Below, piece after piece: positions 1 through 5,813 of a stretch of DNA of 5,813 nucleotides. The position numbers were made by a program, and so were the translations under genes. Below the pieces are notes generated by a model. The model saw only the letters and a program-made list of their open reading frames with translations, had not been told where the DNA came from and ran no database searches. The stretch spans positions 1 through 5,813 of the forward strand of contig JAURJF010000061.1 in the NCBI GenBank assembly GCA_030832365.1. Direction: 5' to 3'. Positions within the stretch are counted from its first letter, which is position 1, and the number at the start of each line of letters is the position of its first letter. This DNA comes from Candidatus Nanopelagicales bacterium (GTDB taxonomy: Bacteria > Actinomycetota > Actinomycetes > Nanopelagicales > Nanopelagicaceae).

Positions 1-1282
1 CGCGCTTTGGGGTATTGATGATTCGTCGCATACTTACCTCATCATCAGGGTTTACCAATACTCGAAGATATGCAAGTAAATCCTTTACTTCCTTGCGTTC
101 ATAAAAGCGCACTCCCCCCACAACTTTGTAAGGAATGGTGGCGCGCATAAACACCTCTTCAAATACGCGTGATTGAGCGTTCGTCCTATAAAAAATAGCG
201 CTCTGGCCGAAGTTTGAAAGACCTTCTCTCTCTAATCTAAAGAGTTCATCTCTTATGTATTCAGCTTCATGATGTTCATTCTCGCCGACAAAGCCCATTA
301 ACTTTGCTCCACTACCAGCATCAGACCAGAGGTTCTTCTCTTTGCGAGCCTCATTAAGTGAGATAACAGCATTAGCAGCGCTTAAAATATTCTGCGTTGA
401 GCGATAGTTCTGTTCAAGCAAAATTGTTTGGGCATCAGGATAATCCTCTTCAAATGCCATTATGTTTCTAATAGTTGCCCCTCTAAAGCCATAGATAGAT
501 TGATCAGCATCACCAACAACACATAATTCAGCGGGCGGAAATCCCTCTTTCTCTGACCCAACAAGCTCTTTAATTAATACATATTGCGCATGATTTGTAT
601 CCTGATACTCATCAACTAAAATATGCTTAAAGCGATGGCGATAACGAGATCTAGCCTCTGGAAACTTCTGTAATAGATCAACAGTTTTCATAATTAGATC
701 ATCAAAATCCATCGCATTAGCACTTGTTAACCTAGCTTGATAGATCGCATAGATCTCAGCAACAACCTCTTCAAAGCTATTCTGCGTAGCATTTCTATAA
801 TCACTCGGGCCTAACAAATCATTCTTAGCCCCAGAAATTACCGATGCAACCCCTCTTGGGTTATATCTTTTAGGATCTAGATTTAGATCTCTCATAACCA
901 AGGTAATTAGGCGCAGCGAATCTGCTTGATCATAGATAGAAAATGTTGATTTATATCCCAGTCTTCCAGCTTCCTGGCGAAGGATTCTCACCGATGCTGA
1001 GTGAAAGGTTGAGACCCATATTATTTTGGCGCGATTTCCAACTAGTTGCGCAACGCGTTCTTTCATCTCGCCAGCTGCTTTATTGGTAAAGGTAATGGCC
1101 AATATCTCGTGAGGATCAATGCCCCTTGCTGCCATTAAATAGGCGATGCGACTAGTTAATACCCGGGTCTTTCCAGAGCCTGCTCCAGCAACAACAAGTA
1201 GTGGAGTTCCTGAGTGGGTGACAGCTGCTGCTTGCTGCGGGTTTAGCCCGGCTAACAATTTATCTTCATTAAGCGCTGCCAT
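1..1282 (-). CDS. pcrA: UvrD/PcrA-family ATP-dependent DNA helicase, N-terminal part (cut by left edge)
   Basis: Superfamily 1A 3'-5' DNA helicase that uses ATP to unwind DNA in repair and in clearing replication or transcription conflicts in the cytoplasm. The frame stays open from an ATG at 1282 to the window edge, giving 427 complete codons. Visible motifs in order: Q motif LNPQQ (13-17), Walker A AGAGSGKT (32-39), motif Ia AITFTNKAA (62-70), Ib STFHS (91-95), Walker B VDEYQDTN (223-230), motif III VVGDADQSIYGFRGA (255-269) and motif IV QNYRST (291-296). The segment around VGGVRFYERKEVKDLLAYLR (388-407) and the final NTPKR are typical of PcrA/UvrD. Family members are about 720-780 residues, so motifs V and VI and the C-terminus lie outside the window. 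There is no Shine-Dalgarno before the ATG; a -10 element 7 nt upstream suggests a leaderless mRNA. The family is certain; PcrA rather than another UvrD paralogue is likely from context and motif wording. Confidence 0.95.
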   Translation of the reverse strand, partial: MAALNEDKLLAGLNPQQAAAVTHSGTPLLVVAGAGSGKTRVLTSRIAYLMAARGIDPHEILAITFTNKAAGEMKERVAQLVGNRAKIIWVSTFHSASVRILRQEAGRLGYKSTFSIYDQADSLRLITLVMRDLNLDPKRYNPRGVASVISGAKNDLLGPSDYRNATQNSFEEVVAEIYAIYQARLTSANAMDFDDLIMKTVDLLQKFPEARSRYRHRFKHILVDEYQDTNHAQYVLIKELVGSEKEGFPPAELCVVGDADQSIYGFRGATIRNIMAFEEDYPDAQTILLEQNYRSTQNILSAANAVISLNEARKEKNLWSDAGSGAKLMGFVGENEHHEAEYIRDELFRLEREGLSNFGQSAIFYRTNAQSRVFEEVFMRATIPYKVVGGVRFYERKEVKDLLAYLRVLVNPDDEVSMRRIINTPKR

Positions 1283-1289
1283 AGTGGTA

Positions 1290-1295
1290 AGTCTA
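1290..1295 (-). promoter_or_regulatory. Predicted -10 element for the helicase gene (leaderless)
   Basis: On the minus strand the hexamer TAGACT fits the actinobacterial -10 pattern TAnnnT and ends 7 nt before the helicase ATG at 1282, so transcription would start at or next to the start codon. No convincing -35 box is seen, which is common for actinobacterial promoters. Absence of a Shine-Dalgarno agrees with a leaderless message. The hexamer shares its TA with the opposing promoter. Prediction from sequence only. Confidence 0.55.
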
Positions 1296-1299
1296 GGAT
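1294..1299 (+). promoter_or_regulatory. Predicted -10 element for the deacetylase gene (leaderless)
   Basis: TAGGAT matches TAnnnT and ends 6 nt before the ATG at 1306, the geometry expected for a leaderless transcript starting at the A of ATG. It shares bases 1294-1295 with the minus-strand -10, so the two point outward from one TA step. Part of the same stretch (AGGA, 1295-1298, 7 nt before ATG) could instead be a Shine-Dalgarno for a transcript starting further upstream inside the helicase gene, so the assignment is not unique. Confidence 0.5.
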
Positions 1300-1305
1300 A
1301 GGCAG

Positions 1306-2028
1306 ATGACTCCAATTGCAGATGAAGAAATCAAGCGCATTCTGGTCGTTATGGCCCATCCCGATGATTGCGATTTTGGCGCAGGAGGAAGTATCGCTAA
1401 GTGGCGAGAGGCTGGAATTCAGGTCTCTTACTGCATCATCACAAATGGCGATCAAGGCGGAGAAGAATCTGATGTGCCCCTTGAAGAAATGGCAAAGGTT
1501 AGACAGCGAGAGCAGAGAGCGGCAGGCGCTGTCCTTGGAGTAAGTGAGATAACTTTTTTAAATTACCGAGATGGTTCACTAATTCCAACTATCGAACTTC
1601 GGCGAGATATTGTTAAAGCAATTCGCATCGCAAAACCTGATCGAATGGTGGTCCAATCACCTGAGCGAAATTGGGAACGTATCTATTCAAGTCATCCAGA
1701 TCACCTCGCAGCAGGTGAGAGCGCAATTCAAGCAATCTATCCTGATGCAAGAAATCCTTATGCCTTCCCAGAATTAAAGTCAGAAGGACTTGAACCATGG
1801 CGGGTAAAAGAGGTCTTTATCACCGGCTCGCCTACTCCAAATCACTTCATCGAGATCACCGAAACAATTGATAAAAAGATTGCAGCGCTAAAGGCCCATA
1901 TCAGCCAAACTGCTCATAACCCTGAGCTTGATTCAATGGTTAGGCAGTGGGGAGAGAAAAATGCTGAGGCAAATGGACTAGCGGCAGGAAGAGTTGCTGA
2001 GATATTTAAGGTTGTAAGTACTGATTAA
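1306..2028 (+). CDS. PIG-L/LmbE-family zinc-dependent N-deacetylase
   Basis: A 240-residue cytoplasmic protein of the family that removes acetyl or other acyl groups from N-acylated sugars, including MshB and Mca of mycothiol metabolism, BshB of bacillithiol synthesis and GlcNAc-PI deacetylases. The N-terminal signature AHPDD is at 17-21, followed by a Gly-rich FGAGGSIA (24-31). By analogy with MshB, His18 and Asp21 with His133 would bind zinc and Asp20 would act as general base. The second signature HPDH is at 130-133. A conserved-looking TNGDQGG (46-52) lies between. No signal peptide or membrane segment. The HPDDxDFGAGG wording differs from the HPDDE of MshB and Mca, and at 240 residues it is shorter than those (about 290-300), so I do not name it mshB or mca; substrate unknown. 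It is divergent from the helicase and convergent with the cyclophilin gene, so it is probably transcribed alone. Start chosen because the signature begins 16 residues in and a -10 sits just upstream. Confidence 0.9.
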   Translation: MTPIADEEIKRILVVMAHPDDCDFGAGGSIAKWREAGIQVSYCIITNGDQGGEESDVPLEEMAKVRQREQRAAGAVLGVSEITFLNYRDGSLIPTIELRRDIVKAIRIAKPDRMVVQSPERNWERIYSSHPDHLAAGESAIQAIYPDARNPYAFPELKSEGLEPWRVKEVFITGSPTPNHFIEITETIDKKIAALKAHISQTAHNPELDSMVRQWGEKNAEANGLAAGRVAEIFKVVSTD

Positions 2029-2702
2029 GAATTACTAGTTATCGCTCTTTCAATCCCAATTTTTCGAAGTGGAGCTCCATCCACTCCTCCATCTTTAACG
2101 CCACCTTGAGCAATGTATTTAACAATTTCAAGGCCTGAAACTATTTTTCCCCAGAGGGTGTAATTAGGTCCAAGTGTGGTGTCCTTATAGACCAGAAAGA
2201 ACTGAGAACCGTTGGTATTTGGTCCTGAATTGGCCATAGCTACGCTGCCTTCAGGATAATTATTTTCAGCAGCCAATGGCAGATTCTCATCACGATATCT
2301 AAATGTTGGTCCACCTGAACCAGTTGCAGTTGGATCGCCGCATTGAAGAACGAATATGCCCTCTGTGGTTAAGCGATGACAGAGTGTTTTATTGAAATAA
2401 CCACCTCTGGCTAGCTGAGACATAACAGTAATAGTTACTGGAGCAGCTTTTGCAAAGGTTTCAATAACAATGGTTCCACAATTAGTCTGAAGCTTTAAAT
2501 ATTTTGGCGCTCGCTTCATGAGATTTTCCGGAGCAGGAAATCGCATTGGAGATTGCGCTGATGCCTTACTTACTCTGCACTTAATCTTCTTCTCTGGAGC
2601 AGCTACCTTGATTTTTTTACTATCGGCGCTCGCTGGAGCAATTGGAATTAAAAGCGCAGCAGAGAGAAGAGCGATGACAGTTACTTTGCGCTTACTTCTC
2701 AC
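2025..2702 (-). CDS. Secreted cyclophilin-type peptidyl-prolyl cis-trans isomerase
   Basis: Catalyses cis-trans isomerisation of X-Pro bonds; predicted to act outside the membrane. From the GTG at 2702 the product is 225 residues: basic MRSKRK, a hydrophobic stretch to about residue 21, then a signal peptidase I site ASA|D (after 26), with no lipobox cysteine. A Lys-rich linker leads to the cyclophilin domain (about 67-220). Core positions match human cyclophilin A: His109-Arg110 (R55), Phe117 (F60), Gln120 (Q63), MAN 156-158, NGSQFF 164-169 (Q111, F113) and Leu177 (L122); Tyr181 replaces H126, as in other bacterial members. Cysteines at 42, 75, 108 and 121 could form disulfides. An alternative GTG at 2717 would overlap guaA by 10 nt and add five residues; 2702 is preferred because GGAG lies 8 nt upstream and it gives a standard signal peptide. 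Last gene of the gua operon, 5 nt after guaA. Confidence 0.92.
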   Translation of the reverse strand: MRSKRKVTVIALLSAALLIPIAPASADSKKIKVAAPEKKIKCRVSKASAQSPMRFPAPENLMKRAPKYLKLQTNCGTIVIETFAKAAPVTITVMSQLARGGYFNKTLCHRLTTEGIFVLQCGDPTATGSGGPTFRYRDENLPLAAENNYPEGSVAMANSGPNTNGSQFFLVYKDTTLGPNYTLWGKIVSGLEIVKYIAQGGVKDGGVDGAPLRKIGIERAITSNS

Positions 2703-2707
2703 TCTTC

Positions 2708-4258
2708 CTACTCCCACTCAATAGTTCCTGGCGGCTTGGAAGTTATATCAAGAACAACTCGATTGACTTCACTAACTTCATTGGTAATGCGATTTGAGAT
2801 TTTGGCGAGTACTTCATAAGGCACTCGCGACCAATCTGCCGTCATCGCATCCTCACTTGATACCGGGCGAAGGACTATGGGATGGCCATAACTTCTGCCA
2901 TCTCCTTGAACTCCTACGCTACGCACCTCAGCAAGTAATACCACTGGAGATTGCCAGATCGCTTGATCTAGACCGGCTAAGTGTAATTCCTCTCTTGCGA
3001 TTAAATCGGCCTGGCGCAAGATTCTAAGTCTTTCTTCAGTAACTTCACCGACAATACGAATCGCTAGGCCTGGACCTGGGAATGGTTGGCGCCAAATAAT
3101 CGCATCTGGCAAGCCTAGAGATAGCCCAACCTGGCGAACTTCATCCTTAAAGAGAGCGCGAAGTGGTTCAATTAATTCAAAATCTAAATCATCTGGAAGG
3201 CCGCCCACATTATGGTGAGATTTAATATTTGCAGTACCGCTTCCGCCTCCTGATTCAACTACATCTGGATATAGCGTTCCTTGAACTAGAAACTCTATTT
3301 TGCTATCTGCAGATAACTTCTTAGCTGCATCTTCAAATACTCGAATAAATTCCCTGCCAATAATCTTTCTCTTTTCCTCAGGATCTCTTACGCCCTTTAG
3401 AGCATCTAGAAACCTCTGCTTTGCATCAACAACCATAAGTTCAACGCCAGTTGCTGCAACAAAGTCTTTTTCTACTTGCTCAGCCTCACCCTGCCTAAGC
3501 AGGCCATGGTCCACAAAAACACAAGTTAATTGCTTTCCAATCGCCTTTTGCACAAGCGCTGCAGCAACTGCTGAATCAACGCCGCCAGAGAGGCCGCAAA
3601 TCACTCGTTTATCTGCAACTTGAGATTTAATATTAATGATCTCATTTTCTACAATATTTTCAGAGGTCCAAGTTGGCTTACATTTAACAATATCTATCAA
3701 CCATTTGCGCAGAATCTCCTGGCCATTTTCGCTATGGAGAACTTCTGGATGAAATTGCACTCCAGCTAACTTTCCATCGCCACTTTCAAAGGCGGCAACC
3801 AAAGTTGAAGCGCTACTTCCTATTGCTTTGAAGCCTTCTGGAGCCTTAGTGACGCTATCGCCATGGCTCATCCAGACGTTAAATGTTGAATCAAGGCCTG
3901 AAAATAACTTTGCTGAAGTATCGCAATTAAATTCAGTTCTGCCATATTCACTCAAACCCGTCTTTGCTACTTCGCCCCCTAGTAATTGCGCCATAACTTG
4001 AAAGCCATAACAGATACCAAAGATTGGAATATTCTGCTCAAATAAAGCCCGATCAATCAAGGGAGCATCATCAACATAAACCGATGATGGACCTCCTGAG
4101 AGAATTATCGCTCTGGGATTTCTTGCAAGAATTTCTTCAAGTGAACTTTTATGAGAAATGATCTCGCTATAAACTCCAGCTTGGCGAACTCTGCGAGCAA
4201 TTAACTGGGCATATTGCGCGCCAAAATCAACTACTAAGACATGATTATTGCTCTGCAC
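2708..4258 (-). CDS. guaA: GMP synthase (glutamine-hydrolysing)
   Basis: Converts XMP, ATP and glutamine to GMP in the last step of GMP synthesis, in the cytoplasm. The 516-residue product is the usual length (E. coli 525). The N-terminal class I glutamine amidotransferase has oxyanion-loop SGGP (54-57), nucleophile Cys83 in GICYG (81-85), and His170 and Glu172 in FHPE (169-172). The ATP-pyrophosphatase half has the P-loop SGGVDS (224-229), then YPDVVESGG (330-338) and HHNVGGLP (348-355). The C-terminal dimerisation/XMP-binding domain has RQPFPGPGLAIR (390-401), the TSKPPGTIEWE end and a complete terminus. The start is GTG; the upstream guaB3 frame ends just before it, and GAAGG (4266-4270) sits 7 nt ahead, immediately after the guaB3 stop. 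The 12-nt gap and shared strand indicate an operon with guaB3 and guaB. No missing key residue seen. Confidence 0.98.
   Translation of the reverse strand: MQSNNHVLVVDFGAQYAQLIARRVRQAGVYSEIISHKSSLEEILARNPRAIILSGGPSSVYVDDAPLIDRALFEQNIPIFGICYGFQVMAQLLGGEVAKTGLSEYGRTEFNCDTSAKLFSGLDSTFNVWMSHGDSVTKAPEGFKAIGSSASTLVAAFESGDGKLAGVQFHPEVLHSENGQEILRKWLIDIVKCKPTWTSENIVENEIINIKSQVADKRVICGLSGGVDSAVAAALVQKAIGKQLTCVFVDHGLLRQGEAEQVEKDFVAATGVELMVVDAKQRFLDALKGVRDPEEKRKIIGREFIRVFEDAAKKLSADSKIEFLVQGTLYPDVVESGGGSGTANIKSHHNVGGLPDDLDFELIEPLRALFKDEVRQVGLSLGLPDAIIWRQPFPGPGLAIRIVGEVTEERLRILRQADLIAREELHLAGLDQAIWQSPVVLLAEVRSVGVQGDGRSYGHPIVLRPVSSEDAMTADWSRVPYEVLAKISNRITNEVSEVNRVVLDITSKPPGTIEWE
2711..2714 (-). promoter_or_regulatory. 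Ribosome binding site inside the end of guaA that fixes the cyclophilin start
   Basis: GGAG (part of GGGAG, 2711-2715) lies within the last codons of guaA and 8 nt before the GTG at 2702. The 2717 GTG has only a poor match upstream of it, so this site favours the shorter protein. Placing the site across the guaA terminus implies translational coupling between guaA and the isomerase. Confidence 0.55.
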
Positions 4259-4270
4259 TAGCTCGCCTTC

Positions 4271-5383
4271 TTATGCTCTATTTAGAACTATTTCAACTCT
4301 CTGGAACTCTTTTAAGTCAGAGTAGCCAGAAGTTGCCATCGCCCGGCGAAGTGCGCCAAATAGATTCATACTGCCATCAGCTGAGTGGGATGGTCCAAGC
4401 AAAATCTCCTCCAAAGATCCTGAACTTCCAACATAAACTCTTGTGCCACGAGGAAGTTCGTTGTGATGCGCCTCTGGTCCCCAATGCCAACCTCTTCCCG
4501 GAGCTGACTCTGCCCTAGCTAGAGGAGAGCCCAGCATCACTGCATCTGCGCCGCAGGCAATTGCCTTGGCAATATCGCCACTTTTTCCAACCGAGCCATC
4601 AGCAATTACATGAACATATCGTCCGCCAGATTCATCTAAATACTCTCGTCTTGCAGCAGCAACATCTGCAACAGCTGTTGCCATGGGAACAGAGATTCCT
4701 AGAACTTGGCGAGTGGTATGAGCTGCTCCCCCGCCAAAACCAACTAGAACTCCAGCTGCTCCTGCTCTCATCAAGTGAAGCGCGCTCTGCGAAGTTGCAC
4801 ATCCACCAACTATTACCGGAACATCAAGCTCATAAATGAACTTCTTTAGATTTAGCGCTTCATTAGTTTTAGAGACATGTTCTGCGCTCACTGTTGTTCC
4901 TCGAATAACAAAAATATCAACACCGGCATCAATTACAGTCTTATGAAACTGCGCAGTGCGCTGCGGCGAAAGAGCTGCAGCAACACAGACTCCGGCTGCT
5001 CTTATCTCTGCAAGCCGTTCTTTAATTAACTCTGCCCTAATGGGAGCTTGATAGAGCTCCTGCATACGTCTAGTTGCTTGCTCTGCTGGAATAGATGAGA
5101 TCTCACCTAATTGAATCTTAGGATTTTCATATCTGCTCCATAGACCTTCAAGATTTAATACTCCAAGGCCACCTAATTTCCCAATAGCGATAGCGCTCTC
5201 TGGCGACACCACTGAATCCATCGGAGCTGCTAGAAGTGGAAGCCCAAAACTATAGGCATCGATCTTCCAATCAATTGATACCTCACTCGGCTCTCTTGTT
5301 CTTCGAGAAGGAGCGATAGAAATATCATCAAATGAATAGGCAGTTCTGGCTCTCTTGCCAGGTGAGATCTCGATATCAACCAT
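4271..5383 (-). CDS. guaB3: GuaB3 family IMP dehydrogenase-related protein (no catalytic Cys, no CBS pair)
   Basis: A 370-residue (beta/alpha)8-barrel protein of the IMP dehydrogenase/GMP reductase superfamily, GuaB3 type, normally found beside guaB and guaA in actinobacteria. The N-terminal YSFDDISIAPSRRT (16-29) matches the YDDVLLxP region of IMPDH. APMDSVVSP (53-61) and GGLGVLN (71-77) follow. There is no tandem CBS domain, only a short insert at about 85-130. The loop that in IMPDH reads GPGSICTTR appears as GGGAAHTTR (217-225), so His222 stands where the catalytic Cys would be. The IMP phosphate-binding ADGSVGKSGD (261-270) and CGADAVMLGSPLA (277-289) are kept, but the YRGMGS flap is absent. 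It probably still binds a purine nucleotide; whether it has catalytic or regulatory activity cannot be read from sequence. The ATG overlaps the guaB stop by one base (TAATG), with GGAG (5390-5393) 6 nt ahead. Confidence 0.93.
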   Translation of the reverse strand: MVDIEISPGKRARTAYSFDDISIAPSRRTREPSEVSIDWKIDAYSFGLPLLAAPMDSVVSPESAIAIGKLGGLGVLNLEGLWSRYENPKIQLGEISSIPAEQATRRMQELYQAPIRAELIKERLAEIRAAGVCVAAALSPQRTAQFHKTVIDAGVDIFVIRGTTVSAEHVSKTNEALNLKKFIYELDVPVIVGGCATSQSALHLMRAGAAGVLVGFGGGAAHTTRQVLGISVPMATAVADVAAARREYLDESGGRYVHVIADGSVGKSGDIAKAIACGADAVMLGSPLARAESAPGRGWHWGPEAHHNELPRGTRVYVGSSGSLEEILLGPSHSADGSMNLFGALRRAMATSGYSDLKEFQRVEIVLNRA

Positions 5384-5813
5384 TATTTACTCCGATAGTA
5401 ATTAGGGGCATCAGCCACATCTAATACATCATGGGGATGGCTCTCAGAGAGGCCGGCTGCGGTAATTTGTATTAGCCGGCCGCGTTTTTGCAGAGCTGCA
5501 ATATCTTGCGCTCCGGCATATCCCATCGCCGAGCGCAGCCCACCAACTAATTGATGAACCACTTCAGCAACGCTGCCTCGATAAGCAACTTTTCCTTCAA
5601 TACCTTCTGGAACTAATTTATCTTCAGCTAATACATCATCTTGCATATAGCGATCTTTTGAAAATGACTTCTGCTCGCCTCTTGATTGCATCGCGCCAAG
5701 TGATCCCATCCCGCGATAGATCTTAAATTTTCTTCCATCACTTTCAACTAGCTCACCAGGTGATTCATCGCAACCTGCAAGAAGAGATCCAAGCATCACG
5801 GTATCGGCACCTG
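5383..5813 (-). CDS. guaB: IMP dehydrogenase, C-terminal part (cut by right edge)
   Basis: NAD-dependent oxidation of IMP to XMP, the committed step of GMP synthesis. The frame is open from the right edge to TAA at 5383-5385, giving about 142 residues. The start-like GTG at 5799 is internal: codons before it read GADT and run into VMLGS, the normal IMPDH barrel segment (GADTVMLGSLLAG...ESPGE). Then come the mobile flap KIYRGMGSLGAMQSR with the catalytic Arg-Tyr region, the RGSV...QLVGGLRSAMGYAGA segment and the C-terminal SESHPHDV...APNYY, all standard for true IMPDH and unlike the neighbouring GuaB3. The catalytic Cys loop, CBS domains and start lie outside the window. It is the most upstream gua gene seen here; the operon promoter is not in view. 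Confidence 0.97.
   Translation of the reverse strand, partial: GADTVMLGSLLAGCDESPGELVESDGRKFKIYRGMGSLGAMQSRGEQKSFSKDRYMQDDVLAEDKLVPEGIEGKVAYRGSVAEVVHQLVGGLRSAMGYAGAQDIAALQKRGRLIQITAAGLSESHPHDVLDVADAPNYYRSK

Noticed and set aside
1252..1455. A 67-codon minus-strand frame across the divergent gap
   Set aside because: It overlaps the start of the helicase on the same strand in another frame and the start of the deacetylase, has no recognisable domain and would cover both predicted promoters; a chance frame.
1306..2028. Calling the deacetylase mshB
   Set aside because: The signature and length differ from MshB and Mca and there is no mycothiol gene context; only the family can be supported.
2069..2084. 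GTGGA/TCCAC short hairpin near the convergent stops as a terminator
   Set aside because: The stem is only 5 bp, lies inside the cyclophilin coding region and is not followed by a T tract on either strand.
3300..3623. A 107-codon plus-strand frame inside guaA
   Set aside because: It lies antisense to the conserved ATP-pyrophosphatase domain of guaA, is Ser/Thr/Pro-rich without a family signature and has no plausible expression signal.
4561..4839. A Gln/Leu/His-rich 92-codon plus-strand frame inside guaB3
   Set aside because: The low-complexity Gln and Leu runs are what the opposite strand of the Ala/Gly-rich barrel gives; no independent evidence for a gene.
5797..5799. GTG as the start of a short 138-residue protein
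   Set aside because: The frame is open upstream to the window edge and reads GADT into VMLGS, a conserved internal segment of IMP dehydrogenase, so this is the middle of guaB.
1..5813. Mobile element, CRISPR array, defence island or novel multi-gene system
   Set aside because: Nearly every base is in a recognisable housekeeping gene, there are no direct-repeat arrays, integrase or transposase motifs, and composition is even across the window.

Overview
The window looks like ordinary chromosomal housekeeping DNA from a small, compact actinobacterial genome. Base composition is in the mid-40s percent G+C by eye. The tandem guaB–guaB3–guaA order, with a CBS-less GuaB-family protein between IMP dehydrogenase and GMP synthase, is an actinobacterial hallmark. 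The moderate G+C and almost complete absence of non-coding DNA (about 40 bases in total) point to a streamlined freshwater lineage such as the acI group (Nanopelagicales). That placement is inference; the phylum is much safer than the lineage.

Layout, left to right. (1) Positions 1-1282, minus strand: the N-terminal 427 codons of a UvrD/PcrA-type DNA helicase, cut by the left edge. (2) A 23-bp divergent gap, 1283-1305, carrying back-to-back -10 elements placed so that both neighbouring mRNAs would be leaderless. (3) Positions 1306-2028, plus strand: a PIG-L/LmbE-family zinc deacetylase. It ends on a TTAA whose bases also supply the stop codon of the convergent gene. (4) Positions 2025-5813, minus strand, read right to left: guaB (C-terminal part, cut by the right edge), guaB3, guaA and a secreted cyclophilin-type peptidyl-prolyl isomerase. 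Junctions are a 1-nt overlap, a 12-nt gap and a 5-nt gap, as expected of one operon.

Functionally, GuaB oxidises IMP to XMP and GuaA aminates XMP to GMP, so the right two thirds is the GMP branch of purine synthesis. GuaB3 is a paralogue that lacks the catalytic cysteine and the usual flap, so its role is uncertain. The cyclophilin has a signal peptide and four cysteines and is not obviously related to purine synthesis; it appears to ride on the operon by position and probable translational coupling. The helicase and the deacetylase have no evident functional link beyond sharing a bidirectional promoter.

I found no mobile element, CRISPR array, tRNA, rRNA, defence gene or unknown multi-gene system. 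The points most worth a second look are the shared leaderless divergent promoter, the overlapping convergent stops, the cysteine-less GuaB3 and the secreted cyclophilin in a gua operon.
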